The notes: generated by a model from the sequence alone, not told the origin. Positions 27,735 through 42,095 are shown, counted from the stretch's first letter. The stretch is 64,000 nt of DNA from a bacterium (GCA_037481695.1 JBBFLE010000001.1:254989-318988), one strand, 5' to 3'. Made by a program: numbers and translations.

Positions 27735-27757
27735 TCCCAATAGCCGCTCTATTGGGA
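27735..27757. terminator. Stem-loop between convergent genes
   Basis: TCCCAATAG (27735-27743) and CTATTGGGA (27749-27757) form a perfect 9-bp stem with a 5-nt loop. It ends inside the last codons of the minus-strand gene. On the plus strand a T7 run begins 14 nt later, which is too far for a standard terminator. A shared transcript end for the two convergent genes is likely but not certain. Confidence 0.4.
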
Positions 27758-28465
27758 TTGGTTGCCTCCCCTTTTTTTCCCGGCCCTCATACGAGCCACA
27801 TCTTCGGCATGTCCATAAACATGAAGCCCTTTGGAAGTGGCTATGATCTCACCATCCTCCACCCCTATTTCAGAGGCCATGTACTCTTTTAGGAGCTGTA
27901 TTCCGGCCAGATTCAAAGGAAAGCCACCCCAAAGGTCCCAAGATCTGAAATAAGGCATGAAATGGAGCTTCCCATCCCTGATTCGTGTGTCGATGTGGCG
28001 TAAACAAGGGGGGTCCTCCAGGAGAAGATCTTCTGGCTCTGCCACTTGGAGCACCAACTGGTTTGTGCCGTAGCTCTTGCGGTACCTTTCTATCACAAGC
28101 TGGATCTGGGTCTTTCCATCCATCTGCCTGCACAGGCGGCTACCATAAGTATACTGTTCCCCTGGCCTTTTCTGTTCACAAAACAGGTACTCGCTGAAAT
28201 ACCTTAGCACCCCTTGCTCATCACATGGTGGAGGCACACCATAGGGAACCGTGGGAATAAGCCTTCCCAGACTTCCCTTATCTGAACCTGGAGGTCCAGA
28301 GGGTTCTTTTATGTGCACGGTAATCCAATCGAACTCCCTGCGTGTATCCCCCTGGTAACTGCCCTGTTCCACCCTGTAGGTACAGTGCTCCTCCTGAAAA
28401 AGCTCAAACAAGCACTTGAACCAAGCCTCGTCAATGGTCTTAGCCTCTATGAATGTGAGTTTCAT
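27749..28465 (-). CDS. Divergent thymidylate-synthase-family protein
   Basis: A 238-residue protein related to ThyA, closest in style to the archaeal-type synthases. Recognisable pieces are QYTYGSRL, the catalytic-Cys segment DPPCLRHID (equivalent to the PPCH/PPCxR motif), the phosphate/dUMP-binding FRSWDLWGGFPLNL and the following long helix, and a late GLHVYGH. Classical ThyA blocks such as the Trp-rich DxxLG region are missing and the protein is about 25 residues shorter than bacterial ThyA. It may make dTMP or hydroxymethylate another pyrimidine. The start is ATG 28465, which begins MKLTFIEAKT; a longer GTG-initiated form from 28510 is possible. Confidence 0.65.
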   Translation of the reverse strand: MKLTFIEAKTIDEAWFKCLFELFQEEHCTYRVEQGSYQGDTRREFDWITVHIKEPSGPPGSDKGSLGRLIPTVPYGVPPPCDEQGVLRYFSEYLFCEQKRPGEQYTYGSRLCRQMDGKTQIQLVIERYRKSYGTNQLVLQVAEPEDLLLEDPPCLRHIDTRIRDGKLHFMPYFRSWDLWGGFPLNLAGIQLLKEYMASEIGVEDGEIIATSKGLHVYGHAEDVARMRAGKKRGGNQSQ

Positions 28466-28573
28466 GCCCCGCTCTCGCTGCTCACCCGCGGTCCCTTTTT
28501 CTTTGCACACAAGGATCTTGTGTGCCCAAGGACTTGGAATCGCATGGATTTCTGCACAAGCCCTTGGATAAGG

Positions 28574-30024
28574 CTAGTTTCTGAAACTCGGGTCAATGGC
28601 CCGGATCTGGCCAAGAAGATCCTGGATGTTCTGCTGGATCTTTGCCGCATAACGATTGTTGGGATACTTGCGATTAGTCTCCTCCAGGATCTCTAGGGCC
28701 TTGAGCAAATTGACCTTGCGTTTGGATCCACCCTCCTCCCTGGCCTTAAGCACAAGGTCTGCAGCCTCTTTGCGGCGTTTCTCAGCATAGCGATCTTGGG
28801 CCTCCTGGATTCCCTTTCTGGCCTGTTCCTCGTGTGAGGAGCCCTGAACCTGCTGGAGAGTCTCTATGGCCTGCTCATATTGTTCTGCGTCCATGAGTCT
28901 TTGGGCTTCCTGCAGGCGGGCCAAATGCATCTCCTGCCCCCCTGCTGTGCTAGGAGTAGGCTGTTGGGGAACCCCGAGAGGAGCCTGGGGCTGTGGCAAA
29001 GAAAGCTGTTGCTCAGGGGGACTCTCCCTGACAGGGGGAGGCTGGGCAGCAGCAGGAGGGATCGGCTCCCTCTGAGGAAAGCTAAGGCTAGGGGCCGGGG
29101 GCTCCTGCAAAGCCTGAGTGGGAGCCTCTGAAGGTGCTTGAGCTTCCACCCGAGCCGGAGGTTCTCCTTTGCGAAGCCTTATCTGTTCGAGCCTCAATCT
29201 GGCAAGTTCTGCCCAGCGATCCCTTTCCTGACCGGCCTCCAGAAGCGCCTTGTAACGCTCGGCTGCTTTTTCCAGTTGCCCTTCCTCAAAGAGCCAGTTG
29301 GCTGTTAGATATTTCACCTGCTGTGCATCCAGAAGAAGGCCTTGCCCGGCCAATGGCTCCAGTATCCTAAGAGCCTCCTGCCTCTTGCCCGAACGTCCCA
29401 GGCAGATGCCTCTCATTATCTGCACGTCAGAGGGGGTATTGACCTCAGAATGCGCCCTGCTCAATGCCTCATATTCCTGAAGCAGCCAAACACAGTCACC
29501 CCTTTGGAAGGCAGAACGCACAGGTTCCCAGGAGATCCTGGTTTCCTCCACAACCCTGGGCGCCCCCGCGCCCACAGGAGGCTCCAATGGGGACAGGCTC
29601 AGACACTCCATCAAGAGATCCGTTATCCGCTTGGAGCGCCTGGCCCTCTCCTGAGCCTCTGGGATTGAGGACAGAGCCTGTGCCTCCCTTTTGATTTCCT
29701 GCAGCCGGCCTATCTGGTCTTCCAGAGCCGTTGCCCATGCATCCAGAACAGCCCGCCTTGTCCCGCTCAGTTCTTCCCTCTTGCTCCTGGCTGCAGCCAC
29801 GGCGGCCTCGCGTTTTCGTATTTCTCTATCCACGACCCCTGGGTCCAAGAGCTCGGCCTCGCCAGCCCAGGGCCTTACTGCCTGTGGAGTACGCCCCGGA
29901 GTCTGTGGTGCCAGATCTGCCGGGGGAGTCACGGTCTTACGAGGGGCACAGGCTCCAAGAAGAACACCCAAAAAAGCAATGAGGGCCGTCTTTGCCCATA
30001 TGCTCCTCATGCCTCTCATGATCC

Positions 30025-30028
<4 letters not shown>
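28574..30028 (-). CDS. Lipoprotein with tetratricopeptide-like repeats
   Basis: A 484-residue predicted outer- or inner-membrane lipoprotein. A basic N-terminus and hydrophobic core lead to the lipobox LLGAC near residue 27. A coiled-coil-prone Arg/Glu-rich stretch follows at about 65-125, TPR-like helices at about 175-280, a Pro/Gln-rich linker at about 300-370, and a second repeat block (AQRLMDAEQYEQAIETLQQV) to the end. No enzymatic motif is seen. The GTG at 30028 overlaps the PBP1A stop by 4 nt (GTGA); ATGs at 30019 and 30010 are alternatives. Co-translation with PBP1A suggests a cell-wall scaffold or PBP partner, an inference from context only. Confidence 0.75.
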
Positions 30029-34789
<4,761 letters not shown>

Positions 34790-34792
34790 GGC

Positions 34793-36610
34793 TTACCCTC
34801 CTGAGCCTGTTGAGCCTGACTTGCGGGAAGGAGCAATGCTCTTGATATCCTTGGAAATCTGTTCCAGAAACTTACTTCCCACAAGATACAACTGCCCTTG
34901 GGGATCGCTCCAAGCGTACCTCAGCCCCGGGCTGTCCTTTACCTGGGCTCCCACACTTAGGCTGGCCACTGGTTGCTTGCCTTCCTCGAAAACCTGGATT
35001 TGGAATTCAGGGGAATCCATTCCCATTTCGGCTTCTGAGGGTCTCTGCGGAGGGAAACCCTCGAATCTAGCCTCCCTCACGCTCCAAAGAAGGCCTGATA
35101 CCTTGTAAGTTTCCAGATCCTTTTGCTCTGGTCTTTGCAGTTGCCACTCGGATTCCCCTTTTCTTCGCAGCTCCATCTCCTGCCCCTCCCACTTGAGCAG
35201 GACCCTTTTCACCTTGGGCACCTCGAAGCTAACAAAACGCTTCTCTCTCAATTCCCAAACCGTGAACTTCTTCATATCTTCCAGGAAGGCCTTAGACACT
35301 TCCACTATTTCCTCCTGGGCCGGAGCCTTGGCATAGTGTGCTTGTCCCTCTGGGGTGGGCTGCCCTATTGTGAGCTCCAGAGGCTCATCCCTTGCCTCCA
35401 GCCAAACCCTGGCCTGCATCACCTGTGGATCCAACCACTGTTGGGACACCCCCTTACCCGGGAACCTGGCTGCCCTGACATCCTTTAAGGTCCACAGCAG
35501 GTCGCTGACCTTGACGGGGTCTGCACTGAACCTCTCTGGTTCCTCTATCTCCCATTGATTCTGGGCCACCTTTCGCAACAAGAGAGTTTGCTCCCCTGTT
35601 ATCAGCTCCAGCCTTTCCACCTTTTCCCGCTCAAAAGAGATGAGCACCTTGGAACGCCATGCATCTGGTTCCAGAGGAAGCTCTCCCACCTGGGAAGATT
35701 CCACCTGCACCACGGGGGAATCCCCCTGCAGCCTTGCCCATAGCTTGGGCTTCTTGTCAGCACCTGTATCCTGATCCTGAACTTCCCTCCCCACCAGCAA
35801 GACTCTCTCCTCCTCTGGATCGCTCAGCTTGAGCATTATGCTTCTTTCAGGAGGATCCAGCCCCAACTCTGCCAGGGACTTCCTGGGGGTGTCTTCGAAA
35901 GCTAAGGCCCTCAGTCTGGAAAGACGAAACAGCAGGGATTGCACCGCATCGGTATCTGCCTGGAGTTCTTTGGCCTCGCCAATGCTCCACTTCTTATCTG
36001 ATTCTTTCAATAGCAGGACTTCTTTCCCAGCACCCCAGACCCTAAGACTTTGAACCTTTTCCGGGTTGAAGGCCAGGACGCTCTTGTCCCTTAGCTCCAA
36101 AAGGGGCTTTTCAACATCCCTTCTCAGAATGTCCGAGACCAGAAAAACCTCTTTCTGTCCCTTGAACTGGCAGAAGTAATAGACCTCTGTGGGGTTTTTT
36201 GCCCCCAGCAAAAGGCTTCTTTCCTCCTCGGGGGATTTACCCTTGACCCTCACCAGGAACTGTGGCTCTTTCAACCCGTAAGTTTGCAGGTCAGAGGGTT
36301 CCTCGGCGATGACCCGATCCTTCTTGGAACGCAATAGCCCCTCCACCAGACGTCGAGCCTCTTCCTGATCGGCTTTTGCCTTCACAGGCTCCTGGATCAG
36401 CCATCCTTTCCCCTCCTCCTTCACCAATCTGATGGTGTCCGAGGGACGCTGAAGCACAACTTCGCTAACATCCTCCAGCTTCCATGGGAACAGCTTCTTT
36501 TGCTCTTCTTCCAAACCTTTTTGCCTGGAAACACGCTGGTGATCCCAAAGGTAAAGACCTGCCAGCAAAGCCAAAACTATTCCCAGGAAAATGGTCTTAC
36601 GCCAGCTCAC
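34793..36610 (-). CDS. DUF4340-domain membrane-anchored protein
   Basis: A 605-residue protein with a single N-terminal transmembrane segment (TIFLGIVLALLAGLYLW) followed by a large soluble part, expected to face the periplasm. It consists of repeated DUF4340-type beta-rich modules (VVLQRPSDTIRLVKEEGKGWLI; LLLKESDKKWSI; LLLRKVAQNQWEI; ELRRKGESEWQL), about four copies. These proteins are usually encoded beside GldF/GldG-type ABC transporters, as here, and are thought to belong to them. The start is the GTG at 36610, which overlaps the GldG stop (GTGA) and follows GGAGGAGG; the frame itself extends 31 codons further but that would overlap GldG strongly. Confidence 0.82.
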   Translation of the reverse strand: MSWRKTIFLGIVLALLAGLYLWDHQRVSRQKGLEEEQKKLFPWKLEDVSEVVLQRPSDTIRLVKEEGKGWLIQEPVKAKADQEEARRLVEGLLRSKKDRVIAEEPSDLQTYGLKEPQFLVRVKGKSPEEERSLLLGAKNPTEVYYFCQFKGQKEVFLVSDILRRDVEKPLLELRDKSVLAFNPEKVQSLRVWGAGKEVLLLKESDKKWSIGEAKELQADTDAVQSLLFRLSRLRALAFEDTPRKSLAELGLDPPERSIMLKLSDPEEERVLLVGREVQDQDTGADKKPKLWARLQGDSPVVQVESSQVGELPLEPDAWRSKVLISFEREKVERLELITGEQTLLLRKVAQNQWEIEEPERFSADPVKVSDLLWTLKDVRAARFPGKGVSQQWLDPQVMQARVWLEARDEPLELTIGQPTPEGQAHYAKAPAQEEIVEVSKAFLEDMKKFTVWELREKRFVSFEVPKVKRVLLKWEGQEMELRRKGESEWQLQRPEQKDLETYKVSGLLWSVREARFEGFPPQRPSEAEMGMDSPEFQIQVFEEGKQPVASLSVGAQVKDSPGLRYAWSDPQGQLYLVGSKFLEQISKDIKSIAPSRKSGSTGSGG

Positions 36611-37992
36611 TTCTTCCTCCTCCTGCGCCAAACCACCACAACCCCTACACAGAGGATGCTCAAGGGAAACAGCACAACCACCACAAGGAAGATAAGGGTC
36701 CATTGCCCGGGCTTCAGCATGACGGGTCGGCTCGGGGCAGACTTGGCCCTTATGGATATGAGATCTTCCTGTTCTGCAAGCCAGTTGAGGCCATTGAGGA
36801 AAAAGTCCTGATTCCCGGAACGATTCGGATCTATGGCCCCGTTGGAAATGAAGTCCGAGTCTCCCACCACCAGGATCCTGCCCTTTTTGCCCCCCTCCTT
36901 GCCATGAACAGTGGCCACTGCTGCCACCGCCACAGGACCCTGAATGTCCTCAGGATTCAACTCTGCCTCTCCCCGCCGAAGCCTTTCCAGATCCTTCTCC
37001 CCCCAACTTCCCGGCCCGGTACGTGCCAGAATCTCTACGTTGATTCCCTCGGGTAAGTTCTCGGCAGCTCTGACGGATCTGGCCATGGGCAGGTATACCA
37101 GATACGGGCTCTGTCTGAAATCCCTGGTAATGGGGTGGGATTCATACTCCACGATAGGAGGCACCAAGTAATCGCCACCCAGGAGCCGGCTGTTGCGGTC
37201 AACTATGATGTCATCCTCCAGAACCAGCCCATACTGGGATAGAAAATCCCCTACCCCCGGCGCGGCCTGTGGATCCACCAGGACCATGAGCCTTCCCCCT
37301 TGTTCCACATAGGCCTTGAGAGCTTGCCACTCCTGCTCCAAGAGGGCCTTTTGCGCACCGGCCAGCAGTACCACGGCAGCATCTTCGGGAACTTTGGGCT
37401 CCCTGGCCAGGAAAAGGGATTTTACTTCATAGTACTCGTTTTCCATGGCCTTCTTGGCCTCGCTGTAGCCATCCTTTTGCACGCTTTCCAGACTATGCTC
37501 CCCGTGCCCCTGAAGCACGTACACCACTGGCTTGCTCTCGCGGGTCAGCTTGACCAAGGCGTTGGTGATCTTCTCTTCTTCGGCTAGATAGACCTTCTCG
37601 AAACGCTCTGCCCTCTCCAGGACCAGGGAGTTGTAAGTGTTAACCTTGTATTGTTGAGCCTTCATGGGAAACCTGTCAGGATCCACAAACTCCCAGTCAA
37701 TCTTCTTGCCTGATTTGGTCTTATAGAGGTTCAGGAGATCTTCGGCTGAAGTTCTGGAAGGATCTGACTCCTGATAAAATGCGTAAATCTTCACCGGCTC
37801 CTTGAGGCCTTCCAAAACCTTCACAGTCTGGGGAGCCAGACTGTATCGCCTGTTTTTGGTGGTATCTATCTGGGCATGGAACCTCTGCTTGGAGAACAGC
37901 TCCAAGACCACTAGTATGGCCAGCACAATTAGGACCATCAGTCCAAGGTTCATCCCATATTTCGTGGATCTGCCGCCAAACATGCCTGCCAT
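36607..37992 (-). CDS. GldG-like ABC transporter auxiliary protein
   Basis: A 461-residue protein with membrane segments at about 14-34 and near the C-terminus (TLIFLVVVVLFPLSILCVGVVVV), separated by a periplasmic GldG/ABC-type region (DTTKNRRYSLAPQTVKVLEGL; VVYVLQGHGE; GGRLMVLVDPQA; RILVVGDSDFISN). Such proteins accompany ABC-2 permeases related to those needed for gliding in Bacteroidetes; outside that phylum the substrate is unknown. It lies 4 nt from the permease and overlaps the DUF4340 gene by 4 nt. A run of basic residues (WRRRRKK) ends the protein on the cytoplasmic side. Confidence 0.85.
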   Translation of the reverse strand: MAGMFGGRSTKYGMNLGLMVLIVLAILVVLELFSKQRFHAQIDTTKNRRYSLAPQTVKVLEGLKEPVKIYAFYQESDPSRTSAEDLLNLYKTKSGKKIDWEFVDPDRFPMKAQQYKVNTYNSLVLERAERFEKVYLAEEEKITNALVKLTRESKPVVYVLQGHGEHSLESVQKDGYSEAKKAMENEYYEVKSLFLAREPKVPEDAAVVLLAGAQKALLEQEWQALKAYVEQGGRLMVLVDPQAAPGVGDFLSQYGLVLEDDIIVDRNSRLLGGDYLVPPIVEYESHPITRDFRQSPYLVYLPMARSVRAAENLPEGINVEILARTGPGSWGEKDLERLRRGEAELNPEDIQGPVAVAAVATVHGKEGGKKGRILVVGDSDFISNGAIDPNRSGNQDFFLNGLNWLAEQEDLISIRAKSAPSRPVMLKPGQWTLIFLVVVVLFPLSILCVGVVVVWRRRRKK

Positions 37993-37996
37993 GGGA

Positions 37997-38767
37997 TCAC
38001 CCCCGCCACCGCTTGGATTCCAGGGAACGCAAGGTCAGGAAAAGGAAAAAGTAGGAAAACAGCAAATAAAAAACAATATCCCTGGTATCCAGCACTCCCT
38101 TCAGAAAGCTCTGGAGATGGTTGAATATGTTAAGATCCTTGAGGATTTCCCCCACCGAGGGCCCCACAAAACCCCCGGACCATCCCATGGCCAGAAGCAC
38201 CAGCAGCAGCCCATAAGTGCCAAAGGCCGCTATGATCTGATTTTCTGTGAGGGAGGACACGAAGATCCCCAGACAGATGAAGGCCCCCCCCAACAGCAAC
38301 ATCCCCAGATATCCCACCAGTATGGGAAGGGGCTCCGGGTTGGTCAACAAAGCCATGGTCACGGGATATATGGCGGTCAAGGCCATCATCAAAGAAAAAA
38401 CGCTCCAACAGGCCAGGAACTTGCCCAGTAGAGTCTCCCAATCTTTGAGAGGCAGCGTGAAGAGAATTTCGTAGGTGCCAGCCTTCTTCTCCTCAGCAAA
38501 GAGCCTCATGGTCAGAAGTGGCAGTCCAAATAGCATCACCAGGGCCAGGTTCCCAAAAAGATTTCGGATTACCAGCTCATTTACATTTAGGGCTTCGGCG
38601 TAATAAGGGTTCTGGGTTGCCTGCATGCTTATGATCACAAAGCGCTGAAAGTCCCAGAAAAACCACCAGACTCCCACTATGGCTATAAATACGAAGATGA
38701 TCACATATGCCACCGGAGACGTGAAATAGGATCTGAGTTCTTTCTTGTAAATCGGGATCCAGTTCAT
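37997..38767 (-). CDS. ABC-2-type transporter permease (GldF-like)
   Basis: A 256-residue integral membrane protein with about six hydrophobic helices. The N-terminal cytoplasmic helix IYKKELRSYFTSPVAYVI is the usual start of GldF/NosY-type permeases, and FAEEKKAGTYEILFTLPL is the ABC-2 family signature for a coupling loop. It must partner the ATPase encoded 57 nt upstream in the same operon and the GldG-like protein 4 nt downstream. GGGGAGG precedes the ATG. The transported substrate is unknown. Confidence 0.88.
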   Translation of the reverse strand: MNWIPIYKKELRSYFTSPVAYVIIFVFIAIVGVWWFFWDFQRFVIISMQATQNPYYAEALNVNELVIRNLFGNLALVMLFGLPLLTMRLFAEEKKAGTYEILFTLPLKDWETLLGKFLACWSVFSLMMALTAIYPVTMALLTNPEPLPILVGYLGMLLLGGAFICLGIFVSSLTENQIIAAFGTYGLLLVLLAMGWSGGFVGPSVGEILKDLNIFNHLQSFLKGVLDTRDIVFYLLFSYFFLFLTLRSLESKRWRG

Positions 38768-38824
38768 CCTAGCCTCCCCATCCAGGATCTCCCAAAGCCA
38801 AGAAATCTTGGCCCAAAGGCAAGC

Positions 38825-39793
38825 TCAGTGAGTGGTCTCAACAGACTCTGCCTGCGGCTCCTCTGTGACAAGCTGCAAGAAGATGTCCTCCAGACTCATT
38901 TCCACAGAACGAAGTTCCAGCAGATCCCACCCCCGTCCTATGATTTCTCTGGCAAGTGCTGCTCTTAGATCCCTTCGGTCTGTGGACTCCACCATATAAG
39001 CTCTCACCCCATCGGACACATCCCTCTCCCATGTGACCCTGCTTACTCCCCGCACAGATCTGAGGGCAGCCTCGACCTGGGAGGGTTCTTGAGCCCGGAC
39101 CTGAAGCTGAATGCGCATGCCCTTTTGGAGCCGTAAGGTGAGGTTCTCGGGAGTATCCGCAGCCACTATGCGGCCCTGGTTTATTATGAGGGCCCTGCTG
39201 CAAACCATGCTGACCTCAGGCAGTATATGGGTGCTGACAATGACTGTACGTTCACCTGCCAGTCCTCGTATCAGCTGACGAATCTCTATGATCTGCTTGG
39301 GGTCAAGCCCGATGGTGGGTTCATCTAATATCAAGACCTGGGGTCTGTGTACAAGGGCCTGAGCGATCCCCACCCTCTGTCTGTACCCCTTGGAGAGTCT
39401 TCCTATGAGACGATCCCCCACCTGGTCCAAACCGCACTCTTCCATGACCCGGGCCACCTGGGCCTTTCTTTGGGACTTTCCTATTCCCCTCACCTCGGCA
39501 ATGAAGTTCAAGTAGGACCAAACGGTCTGATCAGTATATAGGGGCACGCTCTCGGGAAGATATCCCACCCTCCTTCTGACCTCCAGAGAATCCTTGAAAA
39601 CGTCAAAGCCAGCCACCCTGGCCGTACCAGAGCTGGGAGGGTGAAAACAGGTAAGCACACGCATGGTGGTTGTCTTACCAGCCCCGTTGGGTCCCAGGAA
39701 GCCTACGATTTCACCCTTGTCCACTTGGAAGCTCACATCATGTATGGCGGCTACCGGCCCGTAAAATTTGGAGACCCGCTCCACCTCTATCAT
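38825..39793 (-). CDS. ABC transporter ATP-binding protein (GldA-like)
   Basis: A 322-residue ATPase. Walker A is GPNGAGKTT, the signature is LSKGYRQRVGIAQAL, Walker B is VLILDEPTIGLDP and the switch His is in STHILPE. A C-terminal extension of about 90 residues resembles the regulatory tail of GldA/NatA-type ATPases. It energises the permease encoded next to it. AGGAGG sits 5-6 nt before the ATG, and a consensus-like promoter lies at 39911-39939. It is the first gene of the long minus-strand operon that continues to the lipoprotein gene at 28574. Confidence 0.92.
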   Translation of the reverse strand: MIEVERVSKFYGPVAAIHDVSFQVDKGEIVGFLGPNGAGKTTTMRVLTCFHPPSSGTARVAGFDVFKDSLEVRRRVGYLPESVPLYTDQTVWSYLNFIAEVRGIGKSQRKAQVARVMEECGLDQVGDRLIGRLSKGYRQRVGIAQALVHRPQVLILDEPTIGLDPKQIIEIRQLIRGLAGERTVIVSTHILPEVSMVCSRALIINQGRIVAADTPENLTLRLQKGMRIQLQVRAQEPSQVEAALRSVRGVSRVTWERDVSDGVRAYMVESTDRRDLRAALAREIIGRGWDLLELRSVEMSLEDIFLQLVTEEPQAESVETTH

Positions 39794-39910
39794 GCTGCCC
39801 TCCTAACTTTTTGGCGCTTCAAACCGACGGGGCTGATGGCCTCAAGCCCCTTATGGATCGGAATTTCTTATAAAAGGAAATAGTGGGCATCTTTGAGCCA
39901 ACGTGTGAAT

Positions 39911-39939
39911 AATATGGAAATCTTAGACGCCCATGTCAA
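39911..39939 (-). promoter_or_regulatory. Promoter for the Gld/DnaJ/PBP1A operon
   Basis: On the minus strand a perfect TTGACA (39939-39934) is followed after exactly 17 nt by CATATT (39916-39911). It lies in the 154-nt gap between lgt and the ATPase gene, about 118 nt upstream of the latter's start. Confidence 0.55.
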
Positions 39940-39947
39940 GGGAAGGT

Positions 39948-40733
39948 TTATCCGGGCCCTTTTCTTAGGCTCCTCCTGTGCAACATCCAAGCCCCCAGAA
40001 TGGCCATGGGCAGGCTAAGCAACTGGCCCATGGACAGCGGCCCCAGAACCAGACCCAACTGTGGATCTGGTTCCCTGGCAAACTCTCCCAAGAAACGAAA
40101 AAGCCCGTAGAACATCACAAAACTCCAAAATACAATACCCGGTTTTCTTTCCACCCGTCCCAATCTCCACATGATGAGAAAAAGTATCATTCCCTCGAGC
40201 AAGGCCTCATAAAGCTGAGAGGGGTGACGGCATTGGGGTCCACCCTGGGGAAAGACCATGCACCAGGGCAGGTTCGACGGTCTGCCAAAGAGCTCCCCGT
40301 TTATGAAGTTTCCTATTCTTCCCAGTCCCAGGCCTATGGGAAGCGGCACCACAGCCACATCGGCCATTTCATAGAATCCCACTGAATTTCTCTTTGCAAA
40401 CCACATGCCGGCCAATATCACTCCTGCAAACCCACCGTGAAAAGAAAGGCCTCCCTTCCAGATGGCCAGTACCTCCAGGGGATTTTCAAGATAGTAAGGA
40501 AGGTTATATATGAGCACGTATCCCAACCTACCTCCCACCACTAGTCCCAAGGCCACAAAAGCCAGGAAATCCAGCAGCAGGTCCCCCTTGAACCTGCCCT
40601 TTCTCCCCTCTGTTAGTTTTCTCAGGATCAGGTAACCCACAACAAAGCCCAGCAGGTACATGGTGCCGTACCACCTGAGCTGAAAAGGTCCCACCGAAAA
40701 GATGACCGGAGAGATGTTGGGATAGGGGATCAA
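39948..40733 (-). CDS. lgt: Prolipoprotein diacylglyceryl transferase
   Basis: A 261-residue inner-membrane enzyme with about seven helices that transfers diacylglycerol from phosphatidylglycerol to the lipobox Cys of prolipoproteins. The invariant signature GRIGNFINGELFGRPS is present, with FHGGFAGVI before it and the RxxxQLYE-type segment HPSQLYEALLEG after it. The start is a TTG at 40733, 8 nt after GGGAGG. Its own promoter lies just upstream. It would modify lipoproteins such as the one encoded at 28574-30028. Confidence 0.94.
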   Translation of the reverse strand: MIPYPNISPVIFSVGPFQLRWYGTMYLLGFVVGYLILRKLTEGRKGRFKGDLLLDFLAFVALGLVVGGRLGYVLIYNLPYYLENPLEVLAIWKGGLSFHGGFAGVILAGMWFAKRNSVGFYEMADVAVVPLPIGLGLGRIGNFINGELFGRPSNLPWCMVFPQGGPQCRHPSQLYEALLEGMILFLIMWRLGRVERKPGIVFWSFVMFYGLFRFLGEFAREPDPQLGLVLGPLSMGQLLSLPMAILGAWMLHRRSLRKGPG

Positions 40734-40754
40734 GTCTTATTCCTCCCATGAGGC

Positions 40755-40783
40755 ATTCTCACAGTCCTCTGAGCTCCTGTCAA
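40755..40783 (-). promoter_or_regulatory. Promoter for lgt
   Basis: A perfect TTGACA (40783-40778) and GAGAAT (40760-40755) are separated by 17 nt on the minus strand, about 22 nt upstream of the lgt start codon. The short leader fits a simple housekeeping gene. Confidence 0.5.
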
Positions 40784-40846
40784 TCACAGCATCCCAAATG
40801 TGCTGCCATGGCCTGGATCCAGGCCCCGTAGAAAAGGCCCAGGCCG

Positions 40847-40875
40847 CTGACACAGAACCCTTTTGATGATATAAG
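40847..40875 (+). promoter_or_regulatory. Promoter for the acyl-CoA dehydrogenase genes
   Basis: CTGACA (40847-40852) and TATAAG (40870-40875) are 17 nt apart, each one base from consensus, 41 nt upstream of the first acyl-CoA dehydrogenase start. It is divergent from the lgt promoter. Confidence 0.5.
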
Positions 40876-40916
40876 AGACACGATTCGGCAATATACCCAC
40901 CTGCCGGAGGTGAGCC

Positions 40917-42095
40917 ATGGACTTGGATTTCTCACAGGAGCAGAGGATTTTTCGGGAACAGGTCCTTAGTTTTTCTCGTAAGGAGATAGCCCCCCTGGGA
41001 GAGGATTCGGATCTCAAAGGGGAGTTTTGCTGGGAAGCATGGCGCAAGATGGCCAGCTTCGGGCTCCTGGGTCTGCACTTTCCAGAACAGTACGGCGGGG
41101 CTGGCTCTGACATTGTAACAGCCTGCCTTGCAGGGGAAGCTCTGGCAGAGGGGGGAGCCGACGGCGGGCTCACTCTTTCCTGGGGAGCGCACACCTACCT
41201 GTGTGGAGACACCATATTACAACATGGCACTGCTGAGCAAAAAGCCAGGTACCTGCCCAAGATAGCATCCGGGCAATGGATAGGAGCCTTGGGGCTCACA
41301 GAGCCCGAGGCAGGATCCGATGCCTCGGCAATTCGAACCGTTGCCCATAGAAAAGGGGACTACTATGTCCTCAATGGCACCAAGATGTTCATCACCAACG
41401 GCCCCATAGCCGACGTTCTGGTGGTAATAGCTTCCACGGATCCGGCCAAGAAGGCCTTGGGTATCTCGGCCTTCATAGTGGAGAAAAGCTACCAGGGATT
41501 CACGCCGGGCAAACCTCTGAAGAAGATGGGATGCCGCGCTTCGCCAACCTCGGAGCTTGTTTTCCAGGATTGTAGGGTGCCGGCAGAAAATCTTTTGGGC
41601 CAAGAAGGGGATGGTTTTGTCAAGATCGCCCTTGGAGCTCTGGAATGGGATCGAAGCTCCCTCATGGCGCCTTTTGTAGGGGGAATGCGTTATCTTTTGG
41701 ACCTTTGTGTAGCATACGCCAACCAAAGGGTGCAGTTCGACAGGCCCATAGGCCGATTCCAGGCCATTCAGCACAAACTGGCCGAAATGAAGGTGATCTA
41801 CGAGGCCAGTCGTCTGCTCATGTACAGGGTGGCTTGGTGCAAAGATCAGGGTAGGCCTTTGAATCACCTAGAGGCCGCAACAGCCAAACTCTTTGTGGGA
41901 GAAGCGGGCATGCGTCTGGCCCACGAAGCGGTCCAGATCCACGGCGGTTACGGATACATTCACGAGTACCCCGTGGAGCGTGCTTTTCGTAACGCCAGAT
42001 TGGCCTCCATAGGAGGAGGCACGAGTGAAATCCAGCGAGCCATAATAGCCCGAATGATAATGAATCTGGATTACAGTCATGGCAGGGCCATTTGA
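40917..42095 (+). CDS. Acyl-CoA dehydrogenase
   Basis: A 392-residue flavoenzyme that introduces a C=C bond into an acyl-CoA and passes electrons to ETF. Family marks are LTEPEAGSDASA, MFITNGPIAD, the middle beta-domain with KKMGCRASPTSELVF, and the FAD-contacting QIHGGYGYIHEYPVER. The usual catalytic Glu position near the C-terminus (YEGTS in MCAD) reads IGGGTSEIQ, with Gly367, so that Glu is absent. At the alternative helix-G position the sequence is ALEWDRSS, offering Asp245 or Glu243. Enzymes with Asp as base occur among alicyclic-CoA dehydrogenases. GGAGG precedes the ATG. A second dehydrogenase gene follows at 42239. Confidence 0.88.
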   Translation: MDLDFSQEQRIFREQVLSFSRKEIAPLGEDSDLKGEFCWEAWRKMASFGLLGLHFPEQYGGAGSDIVTACLAGEALAEGGADGGLTLSWGAHTYLCGDTILQHGTAEQKARYLPKIASGQWIGALGLTEPEAGSDASAIRTVAHRKGDYYVLNGTKMFITNGPIADVLVVIASTDPAKKALGISAFIVEKSYQGFTPGKPLKKMGCRASPTSELVFQDCRVPAENLLGQEGDGFVKIALGALEWDRSSLMAPFVGGMRYLLDLCVAYANQRVQFDRPIGRFQAIQHKLAEMKVIYEASRLLMYRVAWCKDQGRPLNHLEAATAKLFVGEAGMRLAHEAVQIHGGYGYIHEYPVERAFRNARLASIGGGTSEIQRAIIARMIMNLDYSHGRAI

